NCBI GenBank assembly: GCA_030295235.1
Contig: AP026173.1
Location: 537,122-601,121 of the forward strand
Reading direction: 5' to 3'
Length of the DNA: 64,000 nucleotides
Origin: Fistulifera solaris
Taxonomy: Eukaryota > Bacillariophyta > Bacillariophyceae > Naviculales > Stauroneidaceae
Numbering within the stretch: position 1 is the stretch's first letter; every line of letters starts with the position of its first letter. Made by a program: the position numbers and the translations under genes. The notes beneath the pieces were generated by a model that saw only the letters and a program-made list of their open reading frames with translations, was not told where the DNA came from and searched no databases. Positions 32,473 to 44,400 of this stretch are shown here, one piece after another.

Positions 32473-33376
32473 ATGCAATCGGTACTCGACAATCTGTGCC
32501 GGTGCTTTGGATCGGATCCAGTGACCTCGAATAATATTAATAATGTCGCCATGATGGAAGCCAGCGCTAGCATTCTCGAAGCAAGTGATGAGCCGGAACG
32601 AGGAGATGTCGACACGACCCGTCAAGGTTCCAGTTATTCCCGAGGATCCTTACCTCCCACTCCCGACTTTTTTGAAACGACGCACCCAGTCGTTGTCTCT
32701 GCAAGACAAGCAATGGGATAATCTATTTGTTGTATCACCCAAGAAGCATGCCCGACGAAAAACACAAGACGATCATTTATTGGATGGATTTAGCATGGAA
32801 CAAGCGCAAGCCGTAGCGAGAGCGAAACTGGAAGCGGCACAACCGAACATGAATCGAAAACGACGACGCGGCGGCAAAGAAGATATCTTTCGATCGAAAA
32901 AGCCCGACAACACTAATAGTGGAAATCCGGTGCATCGCTTCCTATCCAATCATCCCGCCATTATGAACTCCTTGTGTTTCGCTTCACCCGTCAAAGATTC
33001 CCGGAGTCATACAGAAGTGCCGCTGCACAAGGACTCGATGCATTCGGAAGCGATATCGACCGCGGAGGATACCGTGACTTCCACCGTCTACTACGAAACC
33101 ACCCGGCTGGCCGGTCTGCAACAAAAGAATCCGCCGATGCCTCTCTTTGACAGCTTCCAAGTCGACGATGGTGCCGAAATTCATCGCATCATTGCCACGC
33201 ATTCTCATTCCTCGCAACGATTGCGGGAAATGTTCCGACAACAGGACTGGAAAGTCGATCTTTCTGATGATGAAGAGGAGGACGATGAAGTTATGCAAGA
33301 AGAAGATGACATTCCTCCTCCCATGATCCATTCCAGTAGCGAAAGCTCGCGCAGCTCGAACGGGCAGCGCGTTTGA
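32473..33376 (+). CDS. Acidic-tailed protein of unknown function
   Basis: Begins MQSVLDNLCRCFGSDPVTSN, with Cys at 9 and 11 near the N-terminus. A TTTTTT run near 32673 shifts the frame; one T fewer gives PPTPDFLKRRTQSLSLQDKQWDN. Corrected length is about 300 aa. Other features are a basic patch (NRKRRRGGKEDIFRSKKP), possibly a nuclear signal, FLSNHPAIMNSLCFASPV, SFQVDDGAEIHRIIATHSH and a C-terminal acidic run (DDEEEDDEVMQEEDD) before a Ser-rich end. Several S-P/T-P sites. No family recognised. Confidence 0.5.
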
Positions 33377-33651
33377 TGGACTTGAAAGCCAAACTTATTG
33401 TATAAAAAGATAATTAAAACGATTATAATACATTATACTTGCGTGTTAACCTCTTAGACATTCAATCAAACTTTCGGTAGTTGGGCGAGCAGTTTCGCAA
33501 GTGTCAAAATAAACTAAATAGTCTAGATCATCTAATACCGCACTTCAAAGAGAAGTTAGGAAGCAGAAGCAACTACAACGCGCTCTAGAGAGTTGCCGAT
33601 TGAATAGAGAAAGAACAAGATTAAATTTCAAACTTCCATGCTTTAAAGAGA

Positions 33652-34406
33652 TTACTTTGTCAAGCTCATAATAGAGTTCACCAGATCGCCGTCGTTCTCT
33701 TTCAAAGCCTTGACAGCAACCGCACGACTGCATCCAACTTGGCTGACCACCAGATCAATGTCCTTGGCTTCCAGTCCGGTTTCATCCACCGTTTCTTCCG
33801 CCGGGGCCGCCGCGGCGGCAGCACCGGCCGAGGCGTCCAAGGCAGCAGCTGCCGACGGGGGCATGGCCTGGAACTGCTTGGCAGCAGCAGCGGCATTGGC
33901 GGCCGAAGAATCTTCGCTCTTGGCTTCTCCAAAGACAACATAAGAATCCGCGTTGGGCGACTTGTACACATCGGGCTTGTTGATGACAAACAAGACGTTC
34001 TTGGACTTTTGACCGTCACACGCAAAACACCAGGTACGGGGCGCATGCCAAGCTTTTGCATGGCTTTGCGCGACTTCTTTTCGTTGCGGTTCTGTTGCTT
34101 GTTCATCTCGTTGGCTTGCATGGCGGCGGCCGCTTGGCCATGAGGGCCGGATCCATGCCGGCCAGATCGGGGATCTCATCGCCTTCCGCGGGGGTCTCGA
34201 GTTGCGGGATGTCGTCAATTTCTTCAATCTAAAAACAGAAGGAGCGTAAGGTTAGACTGAATTTCGCAACGCTGAAAGCTACAACAGAGCTCATGGAAGG
34301 GAAAAAATAACCCGTTCTTGCGACTCTGTTTTTTCGACTCGTTCGTTCGGCACACAATGATCTTATGCTTAAGTTTTTAAACACCCTATCCTCTTACCTC
34401 AGGCAT
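33652..34406 (-). CDS. NACA: Nascent polypeptide-associated complex subunit alpha
   Basis: Exon 1 is only 9 nt (34406-34398, MPE), the intron 34229-34397 (GTAAGA...TTTTAG), exon 2 34228-33652. NAC sits at the ribosome exit and shields nascent chains. The sequence has [43 protein letters not shown] and [20 protein letters not shown] (NAC domain), then an Ala-rich linker and a C-terminal UBA domain ([20 protein letters not shown]). Two breaks occur: near 34128 (AAGCGG, one G missing) and near 34012 (CAAAAG, one A missing). Corrected length is about 195 aa, normal. Confidence 0.88.
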
Positions 34407-34809
34407 GATTGTTGTTTTTCAAAAGTAAAAGTATTGCTGCGATAAACGTTAATAACTAGCACGTCGTCGAAAAGGTGAAAGTCAAAAGGGTGGATGCAAC
34501 ATGCGATTTTTTCGCGAGCTTCGAGAAAGGCCTCTCGAGAGCCACACAATAAGCCGTGACGACAAGCTCATGACTCAAGAATTTGTCTGAGTCACTGTTG
34601 GAACCGCAACCGCTCGTCTGAACTATAATGTAAAACTGTAGGCGTGACACCTTGTGAATGAGCGATATTTCAGTCCCGGAAGTTTCTACCGCTCTATGCT
34701 AACATTACTTCAGTTTTTAGTAAAAGAAAATTGAAGTGTAAAAGCTTTAAAAAAAGCGCTCTATGATTCAAACAGTGTTCCCTTGTTCTTGGTAATTCTT
34801 CTTACTATA
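34407..34809. other. intergenic, NACA promoter
   Basis: 403 bp upstream of NACA; the left part is its promoter. Nothing else recognised. Confidence 0.4.
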
Positions 34810-35202
34810 CTAATTATCTTGGAAATCGGTTGACTGAACATCCACCGTTTCAAACTCATTATCCGCTATTCCGAACGCAACATGAAGGACGGAATTGTCT
34901 TTAATCTCGTATTCAACCAATTTATCTTCGTCATCGAGTACTGTGGGTCCATCCGGATGAATGAGTTGCAACTGAATGTTGGTTTCGGAAGAGTGCTGTG
35001 CAACAGCATTTTGAATTTTCTGTTTCAGTGACAACACCGTGTCCGACGCATCGCATAGAAAGCAGTACGTCTGGTTCTTGCGTTTGACCCTTATGAAACT
35101 AAGTGAAAAGAATATGCGAAATGAAAAGAGATGGTAAGAGTCGCACTAAAAAGAAGACGACCAGTCAAATATTGAAAAGGATACGTACAGCGGAGGGTCC
35201 AT
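34810..35202 (-). CDS. Elongin-B-like ubiquitin-fold protein
   Basis: Exon 1 is 14 nt (35202-35189, MDPPL), the intron 35099-35188 (GTACGT...ACTTAG, phase 2), exon 2 35098-34810; 100 aa, the usual size of elongin B. A ubiquitin-like fold is visible: FIRVKRKNQTYCFLCDASDT, then VLSLKQKIQNAV, LIHPDGPTVLDDEDKLVEYE and SVLHVAFGI, with an acidic tail. Elongin B partners elongin C in cullin-RING ligases and elongation complexes. No C-terminal Gly-Gly, so it is not a conjugated modifier. Another ubiquitin-fold family is possible. Confidence 0.6.
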
Positions 35203-35648
35203 TGTTGTAAGGCAAATCTTGGATTCACAAACACGCCGCTTTTATCACGAGCTTCTTCCCTTGATATAATACCTTCTAAGATGATGGAGATTGGAAGTGG
35301 AATGATGGACGAAGCTGCTCTCACGGTTTATGTTGTTTTATTACCCATTACGGAGTATCATGCTTTTGAGGTGTAGCGCAAGGCGCATGGCGGTGGCGCT
35401 TCGTGTTATTTCAGTACCGGATACTTTGTCGCTTTGGCTTTCGCTTCTCCCATCTATCCGCGATCCGCGACGCAGCGATCGTCAGCGCATTTTTTCGGAA
35501 AGACGGCGAAAATAAGGGACGAGAGGACGCTGCTGGTGTTGTTATTCTTCTTCATTTTTTCGTAGACTGATGAATTGCGAAATAGCGTTCTGTTTCAATC
35601 AATTGTGCTCATAATCCTCCCCGTGCTGTGTGTGCCTGTTGGAAGATA
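35203..35648. promoter_or_regulatory. divergent intergenic region
   Basis: 446 bp; a short plus-strand open frame (35330-35515) is Arg-rich and not convincing. Nothing else seen. Confidence 0.35.
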
Positions 35649-36048
35649 ATGCCTATTAACAAGGGACGGAAGAGTACAAAAGGGCCGCAAGCCTGTCGCT
35701 CGAGATAGCACGGAGCAGCCGTTCTCACAGCGTGACAGAATTCCCTTTCGCTAGAGAAAAGCATCGAAGGATGCTAACATTATTATTTAGGACGGAGGAT
35801 ATTATGCAGTCTATACTGGTAAAGAAGCGACCCAAACATTTTGCAACTGGATGGTGGGGGAAGCTTATTGTAAGAACCCGAGAATGTCGGCAGTCAACAA
35901 TTATCTTCAAGGAGTGCAGCGAATTATGAATCACAATCGAAATAACTACATGTTGATGAGCGAGGACGATCTTATTGCTGCTTCACCCGATATTTGCGCA
36001 GCTTTGGCTTTGAGTATCCGATTGCGTGAAAAAGTAACAGCGGCCTAG
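35649..36048 (+). CDS. Small hypothetical protein, probably spliced
   Basis: The second exon (35791-36048) is the better supported part: it follows a branch-point-like TGCTAAC (35772-35778) and the acceptor TTATTTAG, and encodes GGYYAVYTGKEATQTFCNW, NPRMSAVNNYLQGVQRIMNH and a helical end (ICAALALSIRLREKV). A proposed first exon, 35649-35731, begins MPINKGRKSTK and requires one extra A at ACAAAAGG plus a GTGACA donor; the phases then match and give about 113 aa. No family recognised. Confidence 0.4.
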
Positions 36049-36287
36049 TCCCTCCCGGACATCAGGATATCATTGATGTGCTGAAACACTGTCGCGGCGC
36101 TCTTCGATTTGCCTTCAGATGATTCCCCGCCAGCTTGAGCGGATCATTGATAACATCGCTGGTAGACTCGCTTTGGTTGAAAGCCTATCCATACCGCTGT
36201 CAAGCACATATTGGTTTCTTTCAACCATAAAACTGACTTAATAATACATTACTTTGGTGCTATTTTTGAGGGTGCTGAAGGCCTTTG

Positions 36288-39200
36288 TTATTGCTGAGCT
36301 ATTTGGTACACCAGTGCTGTTTGTCCCCCGCCAACTGAAAAAGTCGTTGGGTCTCCCGGAGGACTAGCCAGCGCGCCCAGTCCTTCTGTAAAACCTGGGT
36401 CCACAGTTTCAGTAATTTGAATCCATTCGGAGTTTGCTCCATCAAAATCAAGTCTCACAATTGTTCCGTTTGATTTCCCGATGATAAGCGATGTATCAGA
36501 TCCAGTAAGCTGTAAACTCGAGCCAATAGCGTCCCCTTCTTCACCAACAACTGATGTCATCTCTTCGAAAATATCACCAACCTTTTCATAAACGACGACG
36601 CGACCTCGGCCTTGCATGTATCCTGGCGCTCCAACTGCGATGAAGGTCGAGGAGAGCACTTTGACAGAGGTTCCACATGCGTCTCCATCCGTTTCACCGC
36701 TTATAATGAGCGTACTTTCCCAAGTGCCGTTACGCTTTTCAAAGACACTCGCATATCCCGCACCATTACCAGGGGCTCCTGCAACAACCATCAAGCCAGA
36801 TTCGTCGATGTCAACGGCGAATCCTAGATTGTCACCGCTTTCGAAGCCAACTTCCAAAGTTGTTGAAGACCATGCGTCTGTGTATTCAAAAATGTAGAAT
36901 GCGCCTCTTCCCAACACTCCATCGTTGCTGTATGTCGCAGAGCCGATAATCGCAACGCGGTTGTTGCTCACCGCTACCGAAGTTCCAAAGGAGCCATCCA
37001 ACGCACCATCACCACGTAGTGGTTCTCCAATGCGCGTCAACATTCCGCCAGATGATTCGTAATAATACGCCGCTCCTTCGCCGCTATTCACGAAAGGTGC
37101 GCCCACTAAAAGTCCTTGTCCGCCTATATCCAACGACAGACCAAAACCACCCGAAGTCTCTTCCCCGTACAATTCTTCAGACTGCACCCATTCTCCGTTT
37201 ACGGCGGTGTATGTGTGGACACTACCGCTTTCAGACAAGGTGAAGGGAGCGCCAACGGCAAGCAAGGTACTTGACATTGCTATAGAAGATCCAAACCCTG
37301 ATTGAGGAATTTCGACACGAAATGGGCCACCCGCAATCGACCATTCCAGTAGAGAATCTAATGTAGGAGGACTTGTCTGTTCGGGGATTGATGGAGCAGA
37401 CGATTCTGAAATAGAAACAGATGCAGTTGGCATTGAGACGGGAGTGGTAGTTCCAATGGATGGTGGCATTGACGGCGTTACTGGTGATAAAGTGGGCGAC
37501 TCAGCCGGGCTGGCGGCAGGAGAGACAGGTTCTAGACTTGGTTCGCTAGTCTCTCCTTCCTCGGATGTCTTGTAAACACTCACAACACCGTCTACTTCTG
37601 ATCCGATTGCTATGAACCCTGAGTTCGCACCAGACACGGAAATGCTGGTAACAGCAGACAAAGCAGGGTCCAATTCTTCATACACCATCGACCATGACTG
37701 AGACAGTGCCGAGTAGTCGTAACGCACCACTTTGCCCTTTGCCGTGGCAACCACAACTTGCACAGAATCGCCATTCGAGCTTCCGCTCAAAACATTGGCT
37801 TCTCCGAGACGGTCACCGCGCTCTCCTACTATGTCAGAGCCTAGCTGCTGATAAACACCGTCATCGCCTCTACGGTAGACAACAACGCGACCAGAACCGC
37901 TCTCATAGTCCGGTGCACCAATCGCAAACGTATCGCCATTGGCTGACAACATCGCAACAGACGCCCCGAACCGCTCGTTTCCTTCAGTTCCTGAAATGGA
38001 AAACACCATCTCCCAAGCCTCCGTTGATGATTCACCGCCGTACTGGTAAACAAATACTAGACCAGGTGCGTCGTGCAGATCGCCTCCAGGTCCTCCGGCT
38101 ATAAACGCGGTTCCATCCTTGGATATCGCTACTGAAGACCCAAATCGATCACCAGCTCTCTCGCCCAAGAGCGCGGTAGACCCCATGCCAGCCCAAGCAG
38201 ATGCGTCCTCGATCGGCCATTCAAACGTGTAGACTCTACCGATCTCGAAGTCGTTGAGGTTACTATTTGGAGCACCCACAACAACACGGTACGAGTTTTC
38301 GGTTACTGCAACAGAGACAGCAGAGCCAAAAGCTTCATTCGCTGCGAACACGTCTTCGTCACCTCGCAACGTTTCTCCTACTTGCAACCAGCTAGTGTCT
38401 CTGTATTCGTACACATAAACTCCTCCAGCTTCTGTTGGGGCATCAATGATAAACAAAAATGGGGACCCGATGGCTGCTATTTTGCCCGATACATCTACTG
38501 ACCACCCAAAGCCACTGCCTTCTTGTTCACCAAGAAGCTCACCTGCGTTGAGCATCACATCTGAATCATCATTGCTTTGAAAGCTTCGTACGAGACCCTG
38601 TCCTTCACTTGGGAGTCCCGCTAGCAAGAGACCACTATCAAACGAAACGCTTTTTCCAAAACCAGTATTTAGATTTTCATTGAACGGGCCATTCACAAGT
38701 TCGTATCTTGGTTGCGGAGCAGCTGTCGGTCCGGGTGCTGGTACTGGGACCGGATTCTGGCAGCGATGTGTGAGTGCAAAACTTTCGCGGTTTTCAATAA
38801 ATTAAAAGGTTTCTTACCTCTGGCGAGGGTGCCTTGGTTGGAAATGTAATGTCACGGTCAGTGTTATTGTCATCCTTGTTTTGTAGTGCCAACGGAATGG
38901 CAACGATCAGGGCAATTATAACTAAGAAGATGGCGCACAAAAGACATAGCACAGCAGGAGATTTTAAAGGGTTGATGCCGTCGTTTTCGTCCAGCAATTC
39001 TTTCACCCGTTCATCATCGTCGTTATCAGGATAATTTTTCAAGGTTGCGCCCTTGTTGAGTTCGGCGTAAGTGTTACCAACAAGTGATTGTTCTCTCTCG
39101 GAGTCGCGGTAAAAGAAATCGGAACCGCTTTCGGCAGTGTGGTCTTCAAGGATTACTCCCATTGTTCCACCCATTCGCATAGGATCCACGCCTTGTAAAT

Positions 39201-40128
39201 AGGCTTTGTTGGATGCACCATTAAGCGCAGCTTGGACTTCGTCCTGAGACCGCACTTGAGCATCATCCGAAACATCGGGTATTTCCCATGACGTTTCGCC
39301 GGACTCTTCGTTGTAATAATAAAGCTCGCCTGAATCCGGATCGACGTGGCTTTTCCAACCTGGTGGTAATTGTTGTTGCTCAGCACTGAAATCGTGACTC
39401 GCATCTAAATCGGCGACCATACTCTCCATCTGTTCCGTTTGAACGAAATTGTCGTCTACTCCACATGCCGCAGTTTGTTTTTTTGATATATCTGTTTCGG
39501 GCACTGTTAGTAATTCCGGATTGCGTGTCTCACTTACTTCGTCATCTAGACCGACGCTTGGTAAATCCTCCTTCTGCTTCTCACTGATTCTGTCAAAGTC
39601 TTCAGGTATTTCAATAGGAATATCGCCTTGTGCTTGTATTCCCGATGTCGGTACTAGTGGTGTAGAAAAGTCACCTGATTGGTACGAATGCTCATCTCCT
39701 TCTTCGATGGCCGACAAAAACGCACCACCGCTCGATAAGGAATCGCCGTTCTGATCATCATCGTTGCTCGGTGTACTAGGCAAAGGGGCATCATTGATGG
39801 ACTTATCAGGTTCGATGGTCTCCTCCACAGTTTCGTCGTCGACGATTTCCTCTTCATCGTCATCAATAATTTCCATCTCTTCTTCACCGTCACTTTCCAC
39901 CAATTCTTCTTCTTCATAGTCATCATCCACGACTTCTTCCTCTTCAAATAGCTCGCTTTGGTTAACATCCAAATTGGGATCGGAGCCTTCTTCTTCACTG
40001 ATTTCCTCGTATATTGTGGAAGTTTCACTTGCATCTTCTTGCCCTGGAGGATTTTCTGGCCTAATATCGTTGACCGGATCAATGACTGCAACGACAGACT
40101 GGGTAGTTGTCTTCTTTTCGCTTTCCAT
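36288..40128 (-). CDS. FG-GAP copy 1: WW domain, one TM, double beta-propeller
   Basis: Exon 1 from ATG 40128 to 38818, the intron 38757-38817 (GTAAGA...TGCCAG, phase 0), exon 2 to 36288; 1259 aa. Domains: a very acidic tail (EEEEVVDDDYEEEELVES), a complete WW domain near residues 255-285 (LPPGWKSHVDP; YYYNEESGETSWEIP), one transmembrane helix (LCLLCAIFLVIIALIVAIPL), a Pro-rich linker, then about 800 aa of FG-GAP repeats (RFGSSVAISKDG; GERFGASVAML; TFAIGAPDYESGSGRVVVYR) in two halves separated by a Ser/Pro/Thr linker. No N-terminal signal peptide, so topology is type II with the propellers outside or lumenal. FG-GAP propellers bind Ca2+ and ligands in integrins. The frame may continue upstream into 40143-40901 if one A is added. 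Confidence 0.8.
39276..39369 (-). other. WW domain coding segment in FG-GAP copy 1
   Basis: Encodes about 31 residues with both signature Trp and the final Pro (LPPGW...YYYNEESGETSW..P). WW domains bind Pro-rich ligands such as PPxY. I saw no PPxY in the sister proteins. Confidence 0.85.
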
Positions 40129-40142
40129 TTCCAATGGTAGGT

Positions 40143-40901
40143 CTAAATTGCGTCCTTTTGTGATGTTTCTCCCATTATGGTTTCCTTGGCAGCATCTTCC
40201 GACGGTACATTGGGTTCGGGGATTGCCTGTACCAGACCGGCCAGATATTCATTGTTCTCCACGCGTTCCTGCAGTTGATCGACCAGTCCGTTGGCCGATT
40301 CGGTGACCGTCGTCTCGACCTTTTCCGCCATTTCCTCCAAATTGATATCCAGTGCCACTTTGGCAAAAGATTCATTCTCTTGGACACGTTCTTTCAGCAG
40401 ATCTACCGCTGTTTGTGTCGAATCGGCGATAACTGTCTTGGCTTGTTCCGCCATTTTGTCCACTTCCGTCACAACAGCTTCCGTTTCTTCCGCCAACTGA
40501 CTTGTATCGGCGCTGTCTCGGAAAACGTTCGCTGGTCGTTCCTTGATCGGACTGGCCAGTGGTGATACGATGGGCTTATTGGTCGTTGCTAGTAAATCTG
40601 TCGCCAGGTATCTCGATTCTCGTTCTTCTTGATCTGGTGTCGAATACAATTCGAGCGATTTGTTGTTCTGAGAGGATGGCGTACGGGGTGGATATTCCAA
40701 TTCCGGTAGATATTGCTTGGCGGCGTCGATGATGGGCGTCACATCGACGGGCAATTGGGTGACTAGGTCCGAGAGATGAGACGAAACGTTCGTGGCTCCT
40801 GCCGGAATCTCATCCGTATTGTGAAATGGCTCGGATTGATGATCCGGTAAAACCGTGTCTGCCAGAGTCTCTAAAAGACCTGGAGGTGTCTCGTCGGCCA
40901 T
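40143..40901 (-). CDS. Helical acidic protein or N-terminus of FG-GAP copy 1
   Basis: 252 aa from ATG 40901 (MADETPPGLLETLADTVLPD). It contains two related helical units (TAVDLLKERVQENESFAKVA; GLVDQLQERVENNEYLAGLV), preceded by Pro/Ser-rich sequence. Its stop is 14 nt before the next ATG at 40128. One extra A at CACAAAAGG near 40157 would fuse QK to GRNLDLPLEMESEKK and make a 1517-aa protein with copy 1. Neither reading can be proved here; the tiny gap and the frequency of such errors favour fusion. Confidence 0.55.
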   Translation of the reverse strand: MADETPPGLLETLADTVLPDHQSEPFHNTDEIPAGATNVSSHLSDLVTQLPVDVTPIIDAAKQYLPELEYPPRTPSSQNNKSLELYSTPDQEERESRYLATDLLATTNKPIVSPLASPIKERPANVFRDSADTSQLAEETEAVVTEVDKMAEQAKTVIADSTQTAVDLLKERVQENESFAKVALDINLEEMAEKVETTVTESANGLVDQLQERVENNEYLAGLVQAIPEPNVPSEDAAKETIMGETSQKDAI

Positions 40902-41459
40902 CTTCTTTGTTGCTGCTTATTAATCGAAGAGAGTCCCCGGCGTTGCGATATCCGATTCGAATACACCGGTCCTCCTCTAACGGAAGATTAGTTTGTTTGC
41001 ACGGAATGGATCAGCGTTTGTGATGGTTTGCTGCCCTTCCGGTTGGTTGCTTTCCTCGTTTCGGTGGATCGTTCTATTTGGCTCATCGATTTTTGGCTTC
41101 TTGATTTCGGACATCGGCTTGCGTCGAAAGGGGCCATTTTTTCGCCTACACATCAACTGAGTCTCCCACTCCTGGAATGCCGCGAATGACCGAAGGGCGT
41201 CGCATGATTTTGGCGCGACCGGCCAAAAGACTTCGACGTTGGCTACTTTTTACTCTATACAGCGACAGTCGTATTGCAGTACCGCAGCGATACATCGCGG
41301 AACTCTCGCGAAGGTGCATCAAAATCAATGCGAAACAATGACGGTAACAAGATGAAGACGAACAGAGAATCATCATCATTTTACATTATTTTCTAAAAGC
41401 AAAACAACAAAATACTATTCTATACAATTAACAAATAAAGTTTTGTTCGCAAAAGCAAA
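40902..41459. other. intergenic between FG-GAP copies 1 and 2
   Basis: 558 bp. It holds the copy-1 promoter and the copy-2 3' end. A short minus-strand open frame (41146-41379) is not convincing. Confidence 0.4.
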
Positions 41460-44400
41460 CTATGAAAGACCATACACGACGGCTTTTTCGGCGCCACTGG
41501 CAGCAAACATGCCCGGATCGTCCGACGGTGTGGCGATGGCTTGCAATCCGGACCCCACACCCGAATCAACCAGCTCCGTTGTTTGAATCCATTTTGAGTT
41601 GGTAGCATCAAATTCGAGTCGTTTCACAAAGCCATCGGCTCTTCCGACCAACAAGGTTGTCCCGGACCCGGCCAATTTCAAGGTCGAACCCATTTCGTCG
41701 CCTTCGTCTCCCACAACGTCCACCAGTTCTTCAAACGTGCCTCGCACCCTCTGATAAACAACCACACGACCACGACCCTGCAGGTAACCGGGTGCTCCAA
41801 CGGCTACATGATACGGGGAAAGGACTTTCACGGATGTACCGAAGGCATCGCCTTCATTTTGGCCTCGAATCAGTAAGGTGGTATCCCAGGTGCTTCCCTT
41901 CTTTTCGAGAACAATCGCGTACCCTCCTTTATTCCCCGGTGCACCCAATAACACCATAGTTCCGGAAGAATCAATATCGACGGCATGACCCAAGCTATCT
42001 CCCGCCTCGGTACCGAACTCAGACGTGGACAGGCTCCAGCCATCGGCAAATTCGAAAAGATAGGCGGCGCCTCTTCCCGTCAATCCGTCACCGCTGAAAC
42101 CCACCGCTCCGACCACACCCACGCGACTGGCACTAATGGCGACGGACGAGCCGAAAAAGCCATCCGGACCGGCCGTGTTGAGGAGGGGATCACCCATGGG
42201 CATCCATTGTCCCGATCCATCATTTTCATAATAGTAGGCGGCTCCTGCTCCCCCGGCCAACGGTGCTCCCACGAGCATTCCCGAACCATCCATATCCAAC
42301 GAATAACCGAAACCGTCGGAACTTTCGCGGCCAGTCAGTTCGGCTGACTCGGACCAGGTACCAGTCGGATCGATTCGATACGTCTTGACGAGACCGGCAA
42401 GGGAGCGCCCACCGCCACTTGCGTGTCCGACATGGCGAGGGAGGATCCGTAGCCGGATTGGGCCATATCGACGTTGAAAGGACCGCCGACAATGGACCAT
42501 TCCAAAAGTGTGGCGAACGTCGGTGCCACTGTCTCGGAAGCCACTGTTCCGGTGGGGAATGAGACAGGTGCGGCAACGGGGCTGGCGGCAGGAGGTTCTA
42601 AATCGGGTTCCACAGAATCTCCATTATCCGTCGACTTGTAAATGCTTACAACACCGTCCACTTCTGATCCGATGGCTAGGAGCCCAGAGTTTGCGCCAGA
42701 CACGGATATGCTGGTCACAGCAGCATAATCGAGATCCAATTCTTCATACATCATCGACCATGACTGCGATTGTGCTGAGTAGTCGTATCGCACCACTTTT
42801 CCCTTTGCCGTGCCAACTACAATTTGGACAGAATCACCGTTCGAGCTTCCGCTCAAGGTATTCGTTTCTCCGAGACTCTCGCCGCGCTCTCCTACTATGT
42901 CAGAGCCCAGCTTCTGATAAACACCGTCATCACCTCTACGGTAGACCACAACGCGACCCGAACCGCTCTCATAGTCCGGTGCACCAATCGCAAACGTATC
43001 GCCATTGGCTGACAAAATCGCAACAGACGCCCCGAACCGCTCGTTTCCTTCAGTTCCTGAAATGGAAAACACCATCTCCCAAGCCTCCGTTGATGATTCG
43101 CCGACGTACTGGTAAACGAATACTAGACCAGGCTCGTCGTGCAGATCGCCTCCAGGTCCTCCGGCTACAAACATGCTTCCATCCTTGGATATCGCTACCG
43201 AAGACCCAAATCGATCGCCAGCTCTCTCGCCCAAAAGCGCGGTAGACTCCATGCCAGCCCAAGCAGAACCGTCCTTAATCGGCCATTCGAACGTGTAAAC
43301 TCTACCGATTTCAAAGTCGTCGAGGTTACTCACGGGGGCACCTACGACAACACGGTACGAAGTTTCGGTCACCGCGACAGACACGGAAGAGCCAAAAGCT
43401 TCATTCGCGGCAAACAAGTCCTCGTCACCTCGCAGCGTCTCTCCCACCTGTGACCAGTTAGATCCACTGTACTCGTATACGTACACTCCCCCCGCTTCTG
43501 TTGGGGTATCCACGATGAACAAGAACGGGGAACCGATGGCGGCTATTGTACCCGAGACGTCAACCGACCACCCAAATCCACTTGCTTCTTGCTCACCAAG
43601 AAGGTCGGATGCCGAAAGCATCTCATCGGACTGTCCAGTTTGAAACGTACGCACGAGACCTTGTCCTTCGTTAGGTAGTCCGACAAGCAAGAGTCCGCTG
43701 TCAAACGAAATGGTTTTACCGAATCCAGTGTCTGGGTTGTCATCATATGGACCACTGGCAAGTTCATATTTGAGTCGTGGTGCCGGAGTAGGTTTGATCG
43801 TGTCAGGTGCTTTGGTTGGAAAGGAAATCTCTCGATCGTTGTCGCCATCGTCATCCTTTAGTAGGAAAGGAATCGCAAGCGCAAGTGTAATCAGTAACAA
43901 GCAAATTGCACACGCTATCGCGAAAATTGCAGCTCGATCGCAAAGGCCCTTGTTGGTCTCGTGGTCCTTCCCGTCGACGTCTGCAACAATTTCTTCTTCA
44001 ATCTGGCTCTCTTCGCTTTCGTCATCTTGATTTTGTACAAAGCCTTGTTCGATATCATCTCGATCACGATCGGGGCCTAAAAACGAATGTTCCTTTTCGT
44101 CGGGCTTGGTAAACGTTACTCCTTTGTTGATGTCAGTCAGTGGCTGCTCGGAAAAGTGACAGCTTCCGAATAGGTGGAATCGTATCCTACGGCATCGGTT
44201 TCTGCTCTGTCGGCATTATCAAATTTACGGATGAGATCTTGTTGACTCACTCGGTCTGCGAGATCACCGTCGGAGTCAGTGTCGTAAAACACTATTTCCT
44301 CTTCGACAGAGCTTGTTTGGAAGTCATGCATTGGTGTTTCAGCCGATGATTGCTCTGCCAGGAGAGCAACACCGATCTGGTTGCGTTTGTAGTCGAAGAT

